64,000 bases of DNA from Candidatus Omnitrophota bacterium (GTDB taxonomy: Bacteria > Omnitrophota > Gorgyraeia > 2-02-FULL-51-18), in contig JAJVIE010000003.1 in the NCBI GenBank assembly GCA_022072175.1, positions 1,024,001-1,088,000 of the forward strand, in the 5' to 3' direction. Under the pieces are notes generated by a model. That model saw nothing but the letters and a program-made list of their open reading frames with translations. It had not been told where the DNA came from and did not search any database. Both the position numbers and the translations under genes were made by a program. Each line of letters opens with the position of its first letter. Position 1 is the stretch's first letter. Positions 39,008 through 48,013 of the stretch are shown here, piece by piece.

Positions 39008-39894
39008 CGGCGGCCCTCCGGCCCCAAAGGCTCCGCACTGGTCAACGGCCAGCGGGTCAGAAGATCGACGGCCTCGGTATGCCCTGAGATCCTCGCGGCC
39101 TCCAGAGGCGTGTGTCCCTCGGAGTCCACCGCGTCGCGGCTGGCGCCCGCGTTGAGAAGAAGCTCGATCATCGGCACATGCCCGTGATCGGCCGCCAGGA
39201 TCAGCGCGGTGCGGCCATAGTCGTCGCGAGTCTCGAGTTCGGCTCCGCTGTCGAGCAGCGCTTGAGCCACATCGACACGGCCGCTCCAGGCCGCGACGAT
39301 GAGCGGGGTCCACCCGCCCTTCTGCTGGATGTTGATCTGCGCCCCCGCGTCCAGCAGAGCGCGCACGATGGCCAGAGTTCCGTTGGCTGAGGCCCGGGTC
39401 AGCGCCGAGCCGTCGGTGGTATCGCGTAGGTTGACGTCCGCTCCGGCCTTGATGAGGGTCTTGACCACGTTGGGGTGCCCGTAGCTCGAGGCGTACATGA
39501 GCGGCGATCCGCCATGGGCGTCCTGCACGTTGATCTGCGCGCCGTTCGTCAGCAGTTCCTTGACGACCTCGTTGTGACCGTTCCACGCCGAGAGCGTCAG
39601 TGCCGTGCGGCCGCCGGAGTCGGCCGCGTGGATGTCCGCGCCGCGCGCCAGAAGCGCCCTCACGATACGCGTGCGGCCGAGGGCCGAAGCGCGGATGAGC
39701 GCCGTACCGACATACTGATCGGCCGCGTTGACGTCCGCCCCCGCCGCCAGAGCGAACTCGACGTTCTCGTAGTTACCCTCATCGATCGCGCTCAAGAGCG
39801 TGTGGTCGATGCCTTCGGCGCGGACATCGGCGGCCGGAACGGCGACGAGCATCGTGAGCGCCAGTAGGACGGGTAGAACGGAACGGTGTCTCAT
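39004..39894 (-). CDS. Exported ankyrin-repeat protein
   Basis: The 296-residue protein has a signal peptide (cleavage near VRAEG) and about seven ankyrin repeats, for example GRTALTLSAWNGHNEVVKEL and GGSPLMYASSYGHPNVVKTL. Such proteins act by protein-protein contact, so it is a periplasmic or secreted scaffold; the partner is unknown. It is coupled to the basic protein downstream. Confidence 0.9.
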   Translation of the reverse strand: MRHRSVLPVLLALTMLVAVPAADVRAEGIDHTLLSAIDEGNYENVEFALAAGADVNAADQYVGTALIRASALGRTRIVRALLARGADIHAADSGGRTALTLSAWNGHNEVVKELLTNGAQINVQDAHGGSPLMYASSYGHPNVVKTLIKAGADVNLRDTTDGSALTRASANGTLAIVRALLDAGAQINIQQKGGWTPLIVAAWSGRVDVAQALLDSGAELETRDDYGRTALILAADHGHVPMIELLLNAGASRDAVDSEGHTPLEAARISGHTEAVDLLTRWPLTSAEPLGPEGRR

Positions 39895-39930
39895 CGCAGG
39901 GATATCCTCATGAATAAAGTTGACGGAACT

Positions 39931-40470
39931 TCAGCTTGCGGTCGTCGCTGTCACCGTGCCGTGCACCAGCACGGCCAGGGCCAGCCACAACCCCGCGGCG
40001 GCCAGCGTCACCAGGCCTGTGGCGACATACCGCAGCGGCGCCGACTCCGGGGACCTCATAATGGAAGCGTTGATCCAGACAGCGCCGGCACCCAGAGCGC
40101 CGCCGATCGCGCCGCCGACCGCCAGGAGCACCAACGGTAGGAGGACCCAGATCTTCTCCGCGATCCGCATCGGCCGGGCGAATCGCACCGCCTCCCCGGC
40201 CACAACGAGCACGGGGTCGAGCATCAGAAGGCCCGGTTTCCAGCGGACGTCGATGTCCTGGCCGTAATTGTTCTTGATCGTGTACTTGCCTTTGACGGGC
40301 TTGATGGGCACGCCGTCGATGAGGACCTGCGGACCGTTCCAGAACCCCGCCGGACGTACCTTGAGTCCACGGCCCTCAAAGCCCTGCAGATGCAGATCGA
40401 TCTCCCGGACCTCCGCTCCCGTCATGGCTGACATCATCGCACAAAGACGTCCCGTTGCCAAACCCCTCAC
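39931..40470 (-). CDS. Hypothetical membrane protein
   Basis: I do not recognise the family. The frame begins at GTG 40470, overlapping the GNAT stop (GTGA), with internal ATGs at 40437 and 40425 (MTGAEVREIDLHL) as alternatives. About 90 residues of soluble beta-rich sequence (VRPAGFWNGPQVLIDGVPI, then KGKYTIKNNYG) are followed by two transmembrane segments. It is the last gene of the operon starting near 43286. Confidence 0.65.
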   Translation of the reverse strand: MRGLATGRLCAMMSAMTGAEVREIDLHLQGFEGRGLKVRPAGFWNGPQVLIDGVPIKPVKGKYTIKNNYGQDIDVRWKPGLLMLDPVLVVAGEAVRFARPMRIAEKIWVLLPLVLLAVGGAIGGALGAGAVWINASIMRSPESAPLRYVATGLVTLAAAGLWLALAVLVHGTVTATTAS

Positions 40471-40928
40471 TCACCCGCCAAGCGAGGCGGGGCGTTGCGC
40501 AACTCCCAGGACCAGACGATGCCGTCATCGGGGTCCCGGCTCTCGCCGGCTTTCATAAAACCCAGCCGGACCAGGATGACCGTCGAGGCGCTCTGTGCGG
40601 GCAGGGTATGGGCCGTGAGCGTCAATGCAGGGTCCCTCTCGAGGGCCATCGCGACGAGCTGGCGCGCCATGCGCGTGGCATAGCCGCGGCCCTCGTACGG
40701 CGCGAAGGTGTAGTACGCGATCTCCACCCGGCCGGCCTGAGGGGCGGACTTGAACGCGCATGTCCCGACGATCTCACCCTCCTCCTCGGCGAGATACCCG
40801 ACCCACGGTTCCTCGTATCCGCTTCGAGCGTAATGGTCGCACAGCATGCGGCAGACCTGCAGTGTCTCCGGACCCAGGACCCGCTCCGTCGAAACGGACC
40901 CGTCCTGGCGCACGGGCAGGAGCCTCAT
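40467..40928 (-). CDS. GNAT family N-acetyltransferase
   Basis: The protein has 153 residues from ATG 40928, overlapping yciH (ATGA). The acetyl-CoA loop [20 protein letters not shown] (Q/R-x-x-G-x-G/A type, here EGRGYAT) and the C-terminal [15 protein letters not shown] are the GNAT hallmarks. The substrate is unknown; RimJ-like protein acetylation or a small molecule is possible. Confidence 0.87.
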   Translation of the reverse strand: MRLLPVRQDGSVSTERVLGPETLQVCRMLCDHYARSGYEEPWVGYLAEEEGEIVGTCAFKSAPQAGRVEIAYYTFAPYEGRGYATRMARQLVAMALERDPALTLTAHTLPAQSASTVILVRLGFMKAGESRDPDDGIVWSWELRNAPPRLAGE

Positions 40929-41227
40929 CGCTTGAGCTGCTCCGCCAGCCAGGCGCGGGTCGCTTCCACGCGATCGCCCTGCACTTCGATGACACCGTCC
41001 TTGACGGTGCCTCCGCACCCGTAGGTCCGCTTGAGCTCCCGGGCCATCCGCTCCAACCGGTCACGGCCGTAGGTGTGCAGGCCCGCGATCACGGTGACCT
41101 CCTTGCCCATACGCCGTTCAAGCCTCACATGCGGCTTGGGAGATCGGGGGTTCGGCCGCTCGCCCGGCCCGGACGGCTCTCCGGCGGGGACCAACGACCA
41201 CCCTTCACCTCCCGTCAGCTTGGCCAT
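40925..41227 (-). CDS. yciH: SUI1/eIF1-like translation factor YciH
   Basis: This 100-residue protein has the SUI1 fold: [40 protein letters not shown] and AWLAEQL. YciH resembles eukaryotic and archaeal eIF1 and affects start-site fidelity in bacteria that keep it. The N-terminal 35 residues are low complexity. Its start is inside the DUF1653 gene (23-base overlap). Confidence 0.92.
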   Translation of the reverse strand: MAKLTGGEGWSLVPAGEPSGPGERPNPRSPKPHVRLERRMGKEVTVIAGLHTYGRDRLERMARELKRTYGCGGTVKDGVIEVQGDRVEATRAWLAEQLKR

Positions 41228-41471
41228 CGCCTGCCTCCGGAGGTCCGAGATACCGGAATCGCGGACGCGATCCGCCGGGGGTCATGACCGTCTCCGCGAA
41301 CATCAGCGCCGGACGCACCCACAATTGTCCCTCCGGGAAATCACCGCGGTACAGCGCGCGGTAGACGACCATCTCCTCGAGCGTCTCGCTGTGTCGCGCG
41401 GTCCCGAGGACCTCGTAGCGCTTGCCCTTGAAATGCTCGTACAGACCGGAGCGGACGGTCCCGACGCTCAC
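41205..41471 (-). CDS. DUF1653 family protein
   Basis: This 88-residue protein matches DUF1653: [30 protein letters not shown] and WVRPALMF. The family's function is unknown; it is widespread in bacteria. The last 20 residues are Gly/Asp/Pro-rich and overlap yciH. It is coupled to the prenyltransferase gene upstream. Confidence 0.9.
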   Translation of the reverse strand: MSVGTVRSGLYEHFKGKRYEVLGTARHSETLEEMVVYRALYRGDFPEGQLWVRPALMFAETVMTPGGSRPRFRYLGPPEAGDGQADGR

Positions 41472-42421
41472 GATCCGCCCCCGAGACTCACGAGCCCCGT
41501 ACCGAGCAGTCGGTCCAGACCCGGCACGTCGACGAACAGGAGCGCGATCAACAGCACCCCGACGAGCAGGAAGTAGAGCATGAACATGCGATGGCGGAAT
41601 AGACGCTCCGGATACTGCGCCGCCGAATCCGGTAGGAGCCCGATCCAGAAGTACCAGGACATCAGTATGGCCAAGAACGGCAGGCTGAGCAGGTATTCGA
41701 CCCTGTACTTGATCAGGAACACACCGACGAAGAACGCGCAGACCATCGAATACACATAGGAGGCCAGCAGCAGTGTTTCGGGCGTATACCGCGCGAAAAC
41801 CTTGCGGTACGACACCAACTCGGGCGTCCTTCCGAGATGACGGAGTTCAGCATAACGCTTGAGCGTCATCAGGAACCCTCCCCCGGCCCAATAACCCAAC
41901 AGCAGGCTCGACGGTGGCAAATAGGTGTCGGCCAGCAGGAACCATCCTGCCAGCAGACGGATCGGGTTGTTGGCCGACTCGGCCAGCGCGTCGAGGAACG
42001 GGCGGTCCTTGAGGCGGATCGGCTCGACGTTGTAGGCGATCCCCATGAGAGCGAAGAGCCCCAGGACCCACAGGAACGACGCGGAGACCGAGAACGCCAG
42101 GCCCGCGGATACGGCCAGGAGCCCGACATACAACGACAACACCCCTGGGACCCGCAGGCTCTCCTGCGCCGCGGCGCGCTCCCTTTTGACCGGATGGTAG
42201 CGATCGTAGCGCGCGTCGAGCCATTCGTTGAGGACGTAGTTGGCCGACGCGGTCAGACAGACCGCCAGGAGCCCCGCGCAACAACGCGCAAGGTCTCCCG
42301 CCGACAACGGCCACTCGGCGGCGCCCAGGGCCAGCGCGACCACTGTCCCGGGCAGGACGAATACGTTCTTGAACCAGTGGTCGACGCGGAGGATGCGGAC
42401 GTAGGGATGGGCGGCGCTCAT
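41468..42421 (-). CDS. UbiA-family prenyltransferase, DPPR-synthase-like
   Basis: This 317-residue membrane enzyme has about eight or nine helices. The first Asp-rich motif is NEWLDARYDRYHPVKRER, in which the HPVKR segment resembles decaprenyl-phosphate phosphoribosyltransferases (arabinan precursor synthesis) rather than quinone enzymes. The second motif region is YNVEPIRLKDRPFLD. I start at ATG 42421, 4 bases after the methyltransferase stop. A role in making a polyprenyl-phosphate sugar donor for envelope glycans fits the nearby glycosyltransferases. Confidence 0.82.
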   Translation of the reverse strand: MSAAHPYVRILRVDHWFKNVFVLPGTVVALALGAAEWPLSAGDLARCCAGLLAVCLTASANYVLNEWLDARYDRYHPVKRERAAAQESLRVPGVLSLYVGLLAVSAGLAFSVSASFLWVLGLFALMGIAYNVEPIRLKDRPFLDALAESANNPIRLLAGWFLLADTYLPPSSLLLGYWAGGGFLMTLKRYAELRHLGRTPELVSYRKVFARYTPETLLLASYVYSMVCAFFVGVFLIKYRVEYLLSLPFLAILMSWYFWIGLLPDSAAQYPERLFRHRMFMLYFLLVGVLLIALLFVDVPGLDRLLGTGLVSLGGGS

Positions 42422-42425
42422 CGGG

Positions 42426-43286
42426 TCATGCGGGCGCGTATACGGCGAGGATGGAGTCGCGCAAGTTGAGCGGCACGATCGTGCTCTGACGGGCATGACG
42501 TGCGGCCGTCGCGCGCAGCCAGGGCAGATAGACGACGGCGCGCTGGAGCAGATACCCGAGCGTGAAGTACCAGGAGGGTCTCGACCATCGCTTGCGGACC
42601 ATACCGACCCTCCTCATCGCCAGATCGAGCGTGTTGAGATCAAAATATCCGATGTGCGCCCTGCGGTAGTGCCACCACCTGCGTCCCATCAGTCTCGCGG
42701 CCCACGACGAGCGATCGGGCGTGACCACCACGATCCGCCCCGTCCCGGTCAGGAGCTCCCGGGCTTGCCGGAGGAGTTCAACGGGCCGCTCGACATGCTC
42801 GATGATATCCACGAGCATCACGATATCGTAAGGCCCCTTGAGCGCGGGATGCGGCAACGCTCCGGTCAGGACGGGCAGTCCGCGCTCGCGGGCCCTTGCG
42901 CTCAGCCAGACGGACGGCTCGACACCGTCCGCTCGGAGGCCGAGACGGAGCGCCTCCTCCACCAGGATACCGCTGGCCGCGCCCACATCCAAGAGCCGCA
43001 TGTCCGGGCGCAGTTCGCGCAGACCGCCCAACAACCGGCGCATCTGCAGAGCGCGCGGAACCCGGCTCTCCTCGTAGGCGGCATCCTCCATCCCCGCGTA
43101 CCGGGCCAACACGTCCCCGGCGTCCGTGCACTGCACGAAGCCGCACGCGATACAACGCCCGAGCTGTCCGGTGGTCCCGTAGACGCTGTCGGAAATACGC
43201 ACGTCGTCCGGGGTCAGCGCGCCCGACGATGTTCCGGGGACCGGCCGCAGATCCGAGCCGTCACAGACCCAGCATCGGCCGTCCAT
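42426..43286 (-). CDS. SAM-dependent methyltransferase with N-terminal zinc site
   Basis: The 286-residue protein has an N-terminal CWVCD...CIACGF zinc-binding segment and a class I methyltransferase core (MRLLDVGAASGILVEEA, then DIVMLVDIIEHVERP). This layout is typical of sugar or lipid-sugar methyltransferases in surface polysaccharide clusters. It is the first gene of an operon with the prenyltransferase; the acceptor is unknown. Confidence 0.88.
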   Translation of the reverse strand: MDGRCWVCDGSDLRPVPGTSSGALTPDDVRISDSVYGTTGQLGRCIACGFVQCTDAGDVLARYAGMEDAAYEESRVPRALQMRRLLGGLRELRPDMRLLDVGAASGILVEEALRLGLRADGVEPSVWLSARARERGLPVLTGALPHPALKGPYDIVMLVDIIEHVERPVELLRQARELLTGTGRIVVVTPDRSSWAARLMGRRWWHYRRAHIGYFDLNTLDLAMRRVGMVRKRWSRPSWYFTLGYLLQRAVVYLPWLRATAARHARQSTIVPLNLRDSILAVYAPA

Positions 43287-43360
43287 CAGGTCTCCATCGC
43301 CGCGGGTGATCCGAGGCGCCTCCCCGGGGCCGAGCGCGGTATACTGGTGACGGAGGCTCT

Positions 43361-43468
43361 ATGAAACCGCAAAAACATCATGCCGCCTTGATCCTCTTTG
43401 CCGTTCTGGCCGTCTGCCTGACGGTGATCCCGATGATCCTGGCCATCCGCAGTAACCGCCCGGATTAA
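43361..43468 (+). CDS. Small single-span membrane protein (35 residues)
   Basis: ATG 43361 preceded by a perfect GGAGG site with 4-base spacing encodes MKPQKHH, a hydrophobic helix of about 20 residues and the tail RSNRPD. A TATACT box (43340-43345) lies just upstream, giving a leader of about 9 bases. The stop overlaps the stop of the convergent gene: the four bases TTAA supply both TAA codons. Not recognised as any family; could be a regulatory or membrane-complex peptide. Confidence 0.6.
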   Translation: MKPQKHHAALILFAVLAVCLTVIPMILAIRSNRPD

Positions 43469-45351
43469 CCGCGTCGACCCAGGTCCAGCAACCACAGGTG
43501 GTCGGACCGGTCGCACGGCAGCTCCTCGCAGGCCCGCTCGAAAAGATCCAGGTACTTGAGCGCATCCCCCATCTGCCGCACGATCCACAGACGGCCCTCG
43601 AACGCCCGCCAATTGTAGATGAACTCGAGCCCCTTCCGCGTGTACACCCCGCTCCGGTCCATCAAAACGTAGCGGACCCCCTGTCCGCGCAAGTACTCCG
43701 CCCAGCGTTCGTACCCGCCGTCCAGCGGCATGCCGGGCGGCGGTGAGGCCTGGCCCGGGAAATCCGCGAGCAACACACGGTTGCGCCTGAAATCCATCGC
43801 CGCGGCCGTATCCGAGGACGCCAGGATCGTCGAGCCCGGGGGGGTGCGGCGCTGGACACGGTTCATGGTCCGCCGCGACCATTCGTGCAGGGGTATCCTC
43901 TGCAGTGCCGGACCGAAGAGGCCGGGCGCGCGCACGGCCACATACACGGTCTCGAACCAGCCGTAGAGCGGCTTGATCCGGGCCAGGGACCCTGCCAGCA
44001 CGGCGACGAACAACACGGTCGAGATGAGCATCCTCCGACGGGGCGCGCGGTCCCATGCCCGGGCACCTTCGACGAGGACCGCGGCCAGCGCCACGACGAA
44101 GATCGAGTACGTGTAGTGAAAGTTGAACCAACCGGCCGTCGCCACCGACAGCGCCAGAGCCGCGGCCAAGGCGCAGGATGCGAGCACCGCCGTGATCCGG
44201 GCGGGCCGTATCCGGCATAGCGCGGCCAGGAGCGCCGCCAGGATCGTCAGGAGCAGGAATTTGTTGTCGACAAGGTCCAGCGCGATGATCTTGAGCAGCG
44301 GCGCGCTCAGTTCCCACCGCCCGGCCGCCCCGGACCCGTAGGCGCTGACATGATAACCTCGGCCGAGTATCGGGAAGAGCCACGTCCCGCAATCGCGCGC
44401 CTGCGCGGCCGCCCAGGGAAGCACGAATACGACCGCAAGAAGCGCCGCCGCCGCCATGCCAGCGGCCTCGGAGCGCTGTCCGCGTCGCAACGCCAGTAGC
44501 GCGGACAGCGCCACGGCGATCGCCCAGGGCGGGATCAGGTTGGACTTGAGCGAGGCGATCGCCGCCAGCACCGCGCCGAGCGCGACCCAGCGGCCCGGAC
44601 CTCCCTCCCCGTCCGGCCACAGACGGGGATCCAACCGCATGGCCACCCACAACCCCATCGCGGCCGGCAGGGCCCAGGCGGTCGTGTTGGAGCACAGGAT
44701 CAGGAACGGCCCGGCCGCCACGCAGACCACCAGCGCGCGGCGCTGTCCGAGGCCGAGCCGCGTACCCCAGAGCGAGAGCAGCGCGGCGAACAGGAGCGCC
44801 CCCACACCGATGTCCAGCGCGAGCGTACGGCCGTCACCCAACAACGTCAGGCTCCAGGTGTCGAGCCAGTACTTGCCTCCCAACGCCGAGGCGATCCGCC
44901 GCTCGCTGAACGGCTCATAGCCCATCTGACCCGTCTGCAGCATCTTCTGGGCGAACGCCGCGTACGCCGGGTAGTCGTCGTGATCGTTGTAGATACCTGT
45001 CATCGTCAGCGTGGATGCGGCGAACAGCGCCAGACAGACCAGCATCACCGACGCCAGGATCCCCGCCCAGCGGTCCGGCCGGTCCCCATAACACAGCGGA
45101 TGCGCCACCGGACGCGAGAGCGTCCACAACTGGAGGATCCAAAGCACGGCTCCGCCGGCTACGAGCTGGTGGACGATGAGCGGGGAGATCAGGGCCTGAT
45201 GGTTGAGCACGCCGCCGAGGATGAGCATCACCGAGACGCCCAGGACGGCTTTCTCCGGCCAGACCAGACGCAGACCGAGCAGTCGGCCCGCGACGGCGCC
45301 CCAGCCGGTCCAGGACAGGAAGATCAACACCAGCATCGCGACCAGACGCAT
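43465..45351 (-). CDS. Large membrane glycosyltransferase-like protein (paralogue 1)
   Basis: The protein has 628 residues from ATG 45351, with about a dozen transmembrane segments and a C-terminal soluble domain, a layout of polyprenyl-phosphate-sugar glycosyltransferases (GT-C). An acidic loop after the first helices (YNDHDDYPAY) is where such enzymes keep catalytic Asp. It is paralogous to 49019-50914: both have FSERR, LLGRGYHV and the unusual ASPPPGMPLDGG followed by a YVLMD/YVLLD strand. Substrate is unknown; O-glycan or lipid glycan assembly is likely. Confidence 0.75.
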   Translation of the reverse strand: MRLVAMLVLIFLSWTGWGAVAGRLLGLRLVWPEKAVLGVSVMLILGGVLNHQALISPLIVHQLVAGGAVLWILQLWTLSRPVAHPLCYGDRPDRWAGILASVMLVCLALFAASTLTMTGIYNDHDDYPAYAAFAQKMLQTGQMGYEPFSERRIASALGGKYWLDTWSLTLLGDGRTLALDIGVGALLFAALLSLWGTRLGLGQRRALVVCVAAGPFLILCSNTTAWALPAAMGLWVAMRLDPRLWPDGEGGPGRWVALGAVLAAIASLKSNLIPPWAIAVALSALLALRRGQRSEAAGMAAAALLAVVFVLPWAAAQARDCGTWLFPILGRGYHVSAYGSGAAGRWELSAPLLKIIALDLVDNKFLLLTILAALLAALCRIRPARITAVLASCALAAALALSVATAGWFNFHYTYSIFVVALAAVLVEGARAWDRAPRRRMLISTVLFVAVLAGSLARIKPLYGWFETVYVAVRAPGLFGPALQRIPLHEWSRRTMNRVQRRTPPGSTILASSDTAAAMDFRRNRVLLADFPGQASPPPGMPLDGGYERWAEYLRGQGVRYVLMDRSGVYTRKGLEFIYNWRAFEGRLWIVRQMGDALKYLDLFERACEELPCDRSDHLWLLDLGRRG

Positions 45352-45353
45352 GG

Positions 45354-45869
45354 CTAGTACAGTCTCAGGCTCTCGAAGACCTCGCGCGCGCTCTCCCAGC
45401 GCGCGTCGAACTCTTCGACCGGAGCCGCGCACAACACTTCGACCAATCTGCCGGAGCGCGCCGCGTACAGCGCGCGCGCCCGCACATGCCGGGTGCTGTC
45501 ACCCTCTATCAGATAGGAGTAAGTATAGGAGAGCGCGGCGCGCTCTCCGATGGACGACTTCTCCCGCGACTCGATGACGAGGTCCGGATGGGACCCCTGA
45601 CGCAGAGCCCGCTCGACGACATCCCCTGTCCGGCTCAGGTCCTCGGCGCTCAGCCCGCTCACGTCCAAGCGGATGCGCACCAGCGGCGCTTGTTCGTCAT
45701 AAGCGGCCAGCACGCGGTAATCCCCGGGACGGGAGCTGTCGACGACGCACCCCTCGGGCACGATGAACTCGACGAAGCTGTCCTCGAAGATCTCGGACGC
45801 GTGGACGGACCAAGCGGACAACACGGACAGGACCAACAACGCGACCGCCGGGAGCGGACGCCGGAGCAC
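45354..45869 (-). CDS. Hypothetical exported protein
   Basis: The protein has 171 residues from GTG 45869, which overlaps the aminotransferase stop (TAGTG). A signal peptide (cleavage near VHASEI) is followed by an alpha/beta domain, with FVEFIVPEGCVVD and the C-terminal VEVLCAAPVEEFDARW. I do not recognise it firmly; the shape is like small periplasmic domains such as PsbP/DUF-type lipoproteins. It lies between an aminotransferase and a glycosyltransferase. Confidence 0.65.
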   Translation of the reverse strand: MLRRPLPAVALLVLSVLSAWSVHASEIFEDSFVEFIVPEGCVVDSSRPGDYRVLAAYDEQAPLVRIRLDVSGLSAEDLSRTGDVVERALRQGSHPDLVIESREKSSIGERAALSYTYSYLIEGDSTRHVRARALYAARSGRLVEVLCAAPVEEFDARWESAREVFESLRLY

Positions 45870-46924
45870 TAGACGGCCCGCACCCTTCGCATCGCCTGGC
45901 GGATGCGGCCGAGGCCTTCCTCGATCTTGTTCACGTCGAGCGCGTAGCTCAGACGGATGCGGTCCGGCGCGCCGAACCATTCGCCGAGGTAGGTGATGAC
46001 CTTGTACTCCTCATAGAGGAGCGTGAGGAACTTGCGCGGGTTGCGGCACTTGGGCAGGACGTAGAAGGCCCCCTCCGGTTTCCACAGGTCGAACCCGAGG
46101 TCCAACAGGCCCTTGTAGATGAAATCCCTGCGCTCGCGCCAGATCTTGCGCTGGTCCTCGATGTACGACGCAGGGGCGCGCATCGTGGACAGCGCCATGT
46201 CCTGGCCGACGAGGTTGGTGTTCATCGAAGTGTGGGTCTTCATCTCGCAGACGTCCTCGACGACCTTCTTGTCGGACGTCCAGAGGTAGCCGACGCGCAC
46301 ACCGCACATGCAGTAGGTCTTGGAGAAACTGTTGATCGTGATGACGTGGTCGCCCTGGATCGGATAGTTCTCACGCTCGTAGATGAGGTCCTTGTACACC
46401 TCGTCGGAGACGACGTGGATACCCTTCTGTTGGGTGATGCGCTCGATCTCCTTGAGCGTCTCGATGGACTCGACCCGGCCGGTAGGATTGGAGGGCGAGT
46501 TGATGAGCACCGCCCGACAGCCGCGCACCTTGCGCTTGAAGTCCGCGATGTCGATACGGCCGTCCACCAGGTCCGTGAACACCGGTGTCATGCCCGCCAT
46601 CTGGATCAGCGGCAGATAAGAGTAGTAGTACGGTCTCGGCAGGAGGATCTTGCCCTTGCCCCAGGCGCGGAACACCAGGTCCAGCGCCTCCGAGGCGCCG
46701 TTGGTGATGACGAAGTTGTCCGGCGTGGAGCGTGGATACTCCTTGGACAACGCCTGACGAAGGGGCAGTTCACCCTGGATAAGGCCATAACGCAAGTCCC
46801 GGGTGATGTCGATGCCGCTGAAAGCCTCCCGGGGAGGCGGCAGGTCGGGCTGCCCGGAGCCGAAGCTGATGACCCCCGTGCCCTGCTTGCCGATGAAATC
46901 CGCGGGACTTTTGAGTTTGAGCAT
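45869..46924 (-). CDS. PLP-dependent aminotransferase, class I/II
   Basis: The 351-residue protein has fold-type I motifs: NSPSNPTGRVES, VSDEVYKDLIYE and the PLP-lysine segment INSFSKTYCMCGVRVGYL. This is shorter than typical aspartate aminotransferases (about 390), mainly at the N-terminus. The substrate may be Asp, Ala or an aromatic amino acid; sequence alone does not decide. The ATG lies 8 bases from a -10 box, so the mRNA is probably leaderless. Confidence 0.92.
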   Translation of the reverse strand: MLKLKSPADFIGKQGTGVISFGSGQPDLPPPREAFSGIDITRDLRYGLIQGELPLRQALSKEYPRSTPDNFVITNGASEALDLVFRAWGKGKILLPRPYYYSYLPLIQMAGMTPVFTDLVDGRIDIADFKRKVRGCRAVLINSPSNPTGRVESIETLKEIERITQQKGIHVVSDEVYKDLIYERENYPIQGDHVITINSFSKTYCMCGVRVGYLWTSDKKVVEDVCEMKTHTSMNTNLVGQDMALSTMRAPASYIEDQRKIWRERRDFIYKGLLDLGFDLWKPEGAFYVLPKCRNPRKFLTLLYEEYKVITYLGEWFGAPDRIRLSYALDVNKIEEGLGRIRQAMRRVRAV

Positions 46925-46932
46925 AAGCGGGT

Positions 46933-46961
46933 ATTATCTCCGGTCCGCGTGCGGAGGTCAA
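46933..46961 (-). promoter_or_regulatory. Sigma-70 promoter giving a leaderless aminotransferase mRNA
   Basis: TTGACC (46956-46961) and GATAAT (46933-46938) are 17 bases apart; only 8 bases separate the -10 box from the ATG at 46924, so transcription should begin at or within two bases of the start codon. Confidence 0.72.
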
Positions 46962-46986
46962 TCGCCCCGCGCGGACCGGACGATGC

Positions 46987-47370
46987 CTAGGAGCGGTCCA
47001 GCGCCCACTTGCCCGCGCCGCGGCAGGCGATGTAGAGGAAAACGAAGCAGTAGATCACGGCCATTTCGCCCTGGTTCACCGCCGGGAAGAACTGCGCTCC
47101 GCCCTGGAATTTCCAGTGGAACTGGAAATACGCCACGGCCATCGTGCCACTGCACAAGAACGCGGCCGGACGCGTCAGGAAGCCCGCGGCGATCAACACG
47201 CCCCCGACCAGCTCGATCAAACCCCCGACCCAGATCTGGGAGCCGACCGGCGGACGGTGCTCGGAGAGCACGCCGAGGATCTTCTGCGCCCCGTGGAACG
47301 CGAACAGGAGTCCGCTCATCAGGCGCAACAACACGTACGACAGGTCCGTACCCTTGGACAGGAACCGCAT
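46987..47370 (-). CDS. DoxX family membrane protein
   Basis: The 127-residue protein has four transmembrane segments and typical DoxX features (LLRLMSGLLFAFHGAQKI, GGLIELVGGVLIAAGFLTR, NQGEMAVIYCFVFLY). DoxX-like proteins are linked to oxidoreductive and thiol stress responses, but the activity of most members is unknown. ATG 47370 is chosen because GGAGGT sits 4 bases upstream. Confidence 0.9.
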   Translation of the reverse strand: MRFLSKGTDLSYVLLRLMSGLLFAFHGAQKILGVLSEHRPPVGSQIWVGGLIELVGGVLIAAGFLTRPAAFLCSGTMAVAYFQFHWKFQGGAQFFPAVNQGEMAVIYCFVFLYIACRGAGKWALDRS

Positions 47371-47386
47371 GCTCACCTCCGGGGGT

Positions 47387-47884
47387 CTAGCGTTTTTTGG
47401 TTTTGGTCTTCGGCCTGGACTTGGATGGGGCCGTACGCTTGGACGAACTTCTGGACTTGGGGGCCGGCGCCGCCGGGGCGGCCGGAGCCGTCGGTGTCCC
47501 CAGCCGGCTGACGGGCTTGGGCGGCAGGGCCACGGGCGTCAGGATCGGCATGCCGTGCCGGTCCCCGCCGGACTTGCGCGCGGCGAAGCAGGTCTTGCAG
47601 TAGACGGCGCGGCCTTCGGCGGGCTTGAACGGCACCTCGCAGACCTTACTGCACTGCGCGCAGATCGCCTCGTACAGCGTGCGCTCCCTGCGCGGAGGCT
47701 CGGCGGGCTTGGGGGCCGGCGCCGCCGGGGACGGGGCTTTGTGCGCCTGCTGACCGACGAGGGTGTCGAGCTTACGCTCGAGCGTGGCCAGACGATCGAG
47801 CAGTTTGGCCATCAAGCCCTCGAGATACGGATCGACCTTGGGCAGACGTGCGGACGAACTCTTGGACCGGGTCTTGGCTGGCAT
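47387..47884 (-). CDS. Zinc-ribbon protein with low-complexity flanks
   Basis: This 165-residue protein has a central ribbon, CAQCSKVCEVPFKP and VYCKTCF, a CxxC...CxxC zinc motif common in uncultured lineages. A short coiled-coil-like helix (about residues 20-45) precedes it. The termini are Lys/Ser/Pro/Ala-rich (KSRSSSKRTAPSKSRPKTK). Nucleic-acid binding is plausible. A CCTAAT-type promoter lies upstream at 47920-47948. Confidence 0.8.
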   Translation of the reverse strand: MPAKTRSKSSSARLPKVDPYLEGLMAKLLDRLATLERKLDTLVGQQAHKAPSPAAPAPKPAEPPRRERTLYEAICAQCSKVCEVPFKPAEGRAVYCKTCFAARKSGGDRHGMPILTPVALPPKPVSRLGTPTAPAAPAAPAPKSRSSSKRTAPSKSRPKTKTKKR

Positions 47885-47919
47885 CAGACCTCCCTTGGCC
47901 GCTCTGGCGGCTCACCGCT

Positions 47920-47948
47920 ATTAGGCCACAAGAATCCGCGCACGACAA
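47920..47948 (-). promoter_or_regulatory. CCTAAT-type promoter upstream of the zinc-ribbon gene
   Basis: TTGTCG (47943-47948), 17 bases and CCTAAT (47920-47925) on the minus strand, spacer ending TTGTGG, as at 38529-38557 and 53497-53525. Confidence 0.65.
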
Positions 47949-47995
47949 GCCGGGACCCGCGGACCGGAGCGCCGTCCGGACGCCCGGAAGCCGGT

Positions 47996-48007
47996 CTATG
48001 CTACAAT
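47996..48007 (+). promoter_or_regulatory. Extended -10 promoter, leaderless DedA-like gene
   Basis: An extended -10 element, TGC followed by TACAAT (48002-48007), lies 6 bases before ATG 48014. No ribosome-binding site fits in this gap, so the mRNA should be leaderless. No good -35 box is visible. Confidence 0.55.
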
Positions 48008-48013
48008 ACGCCG

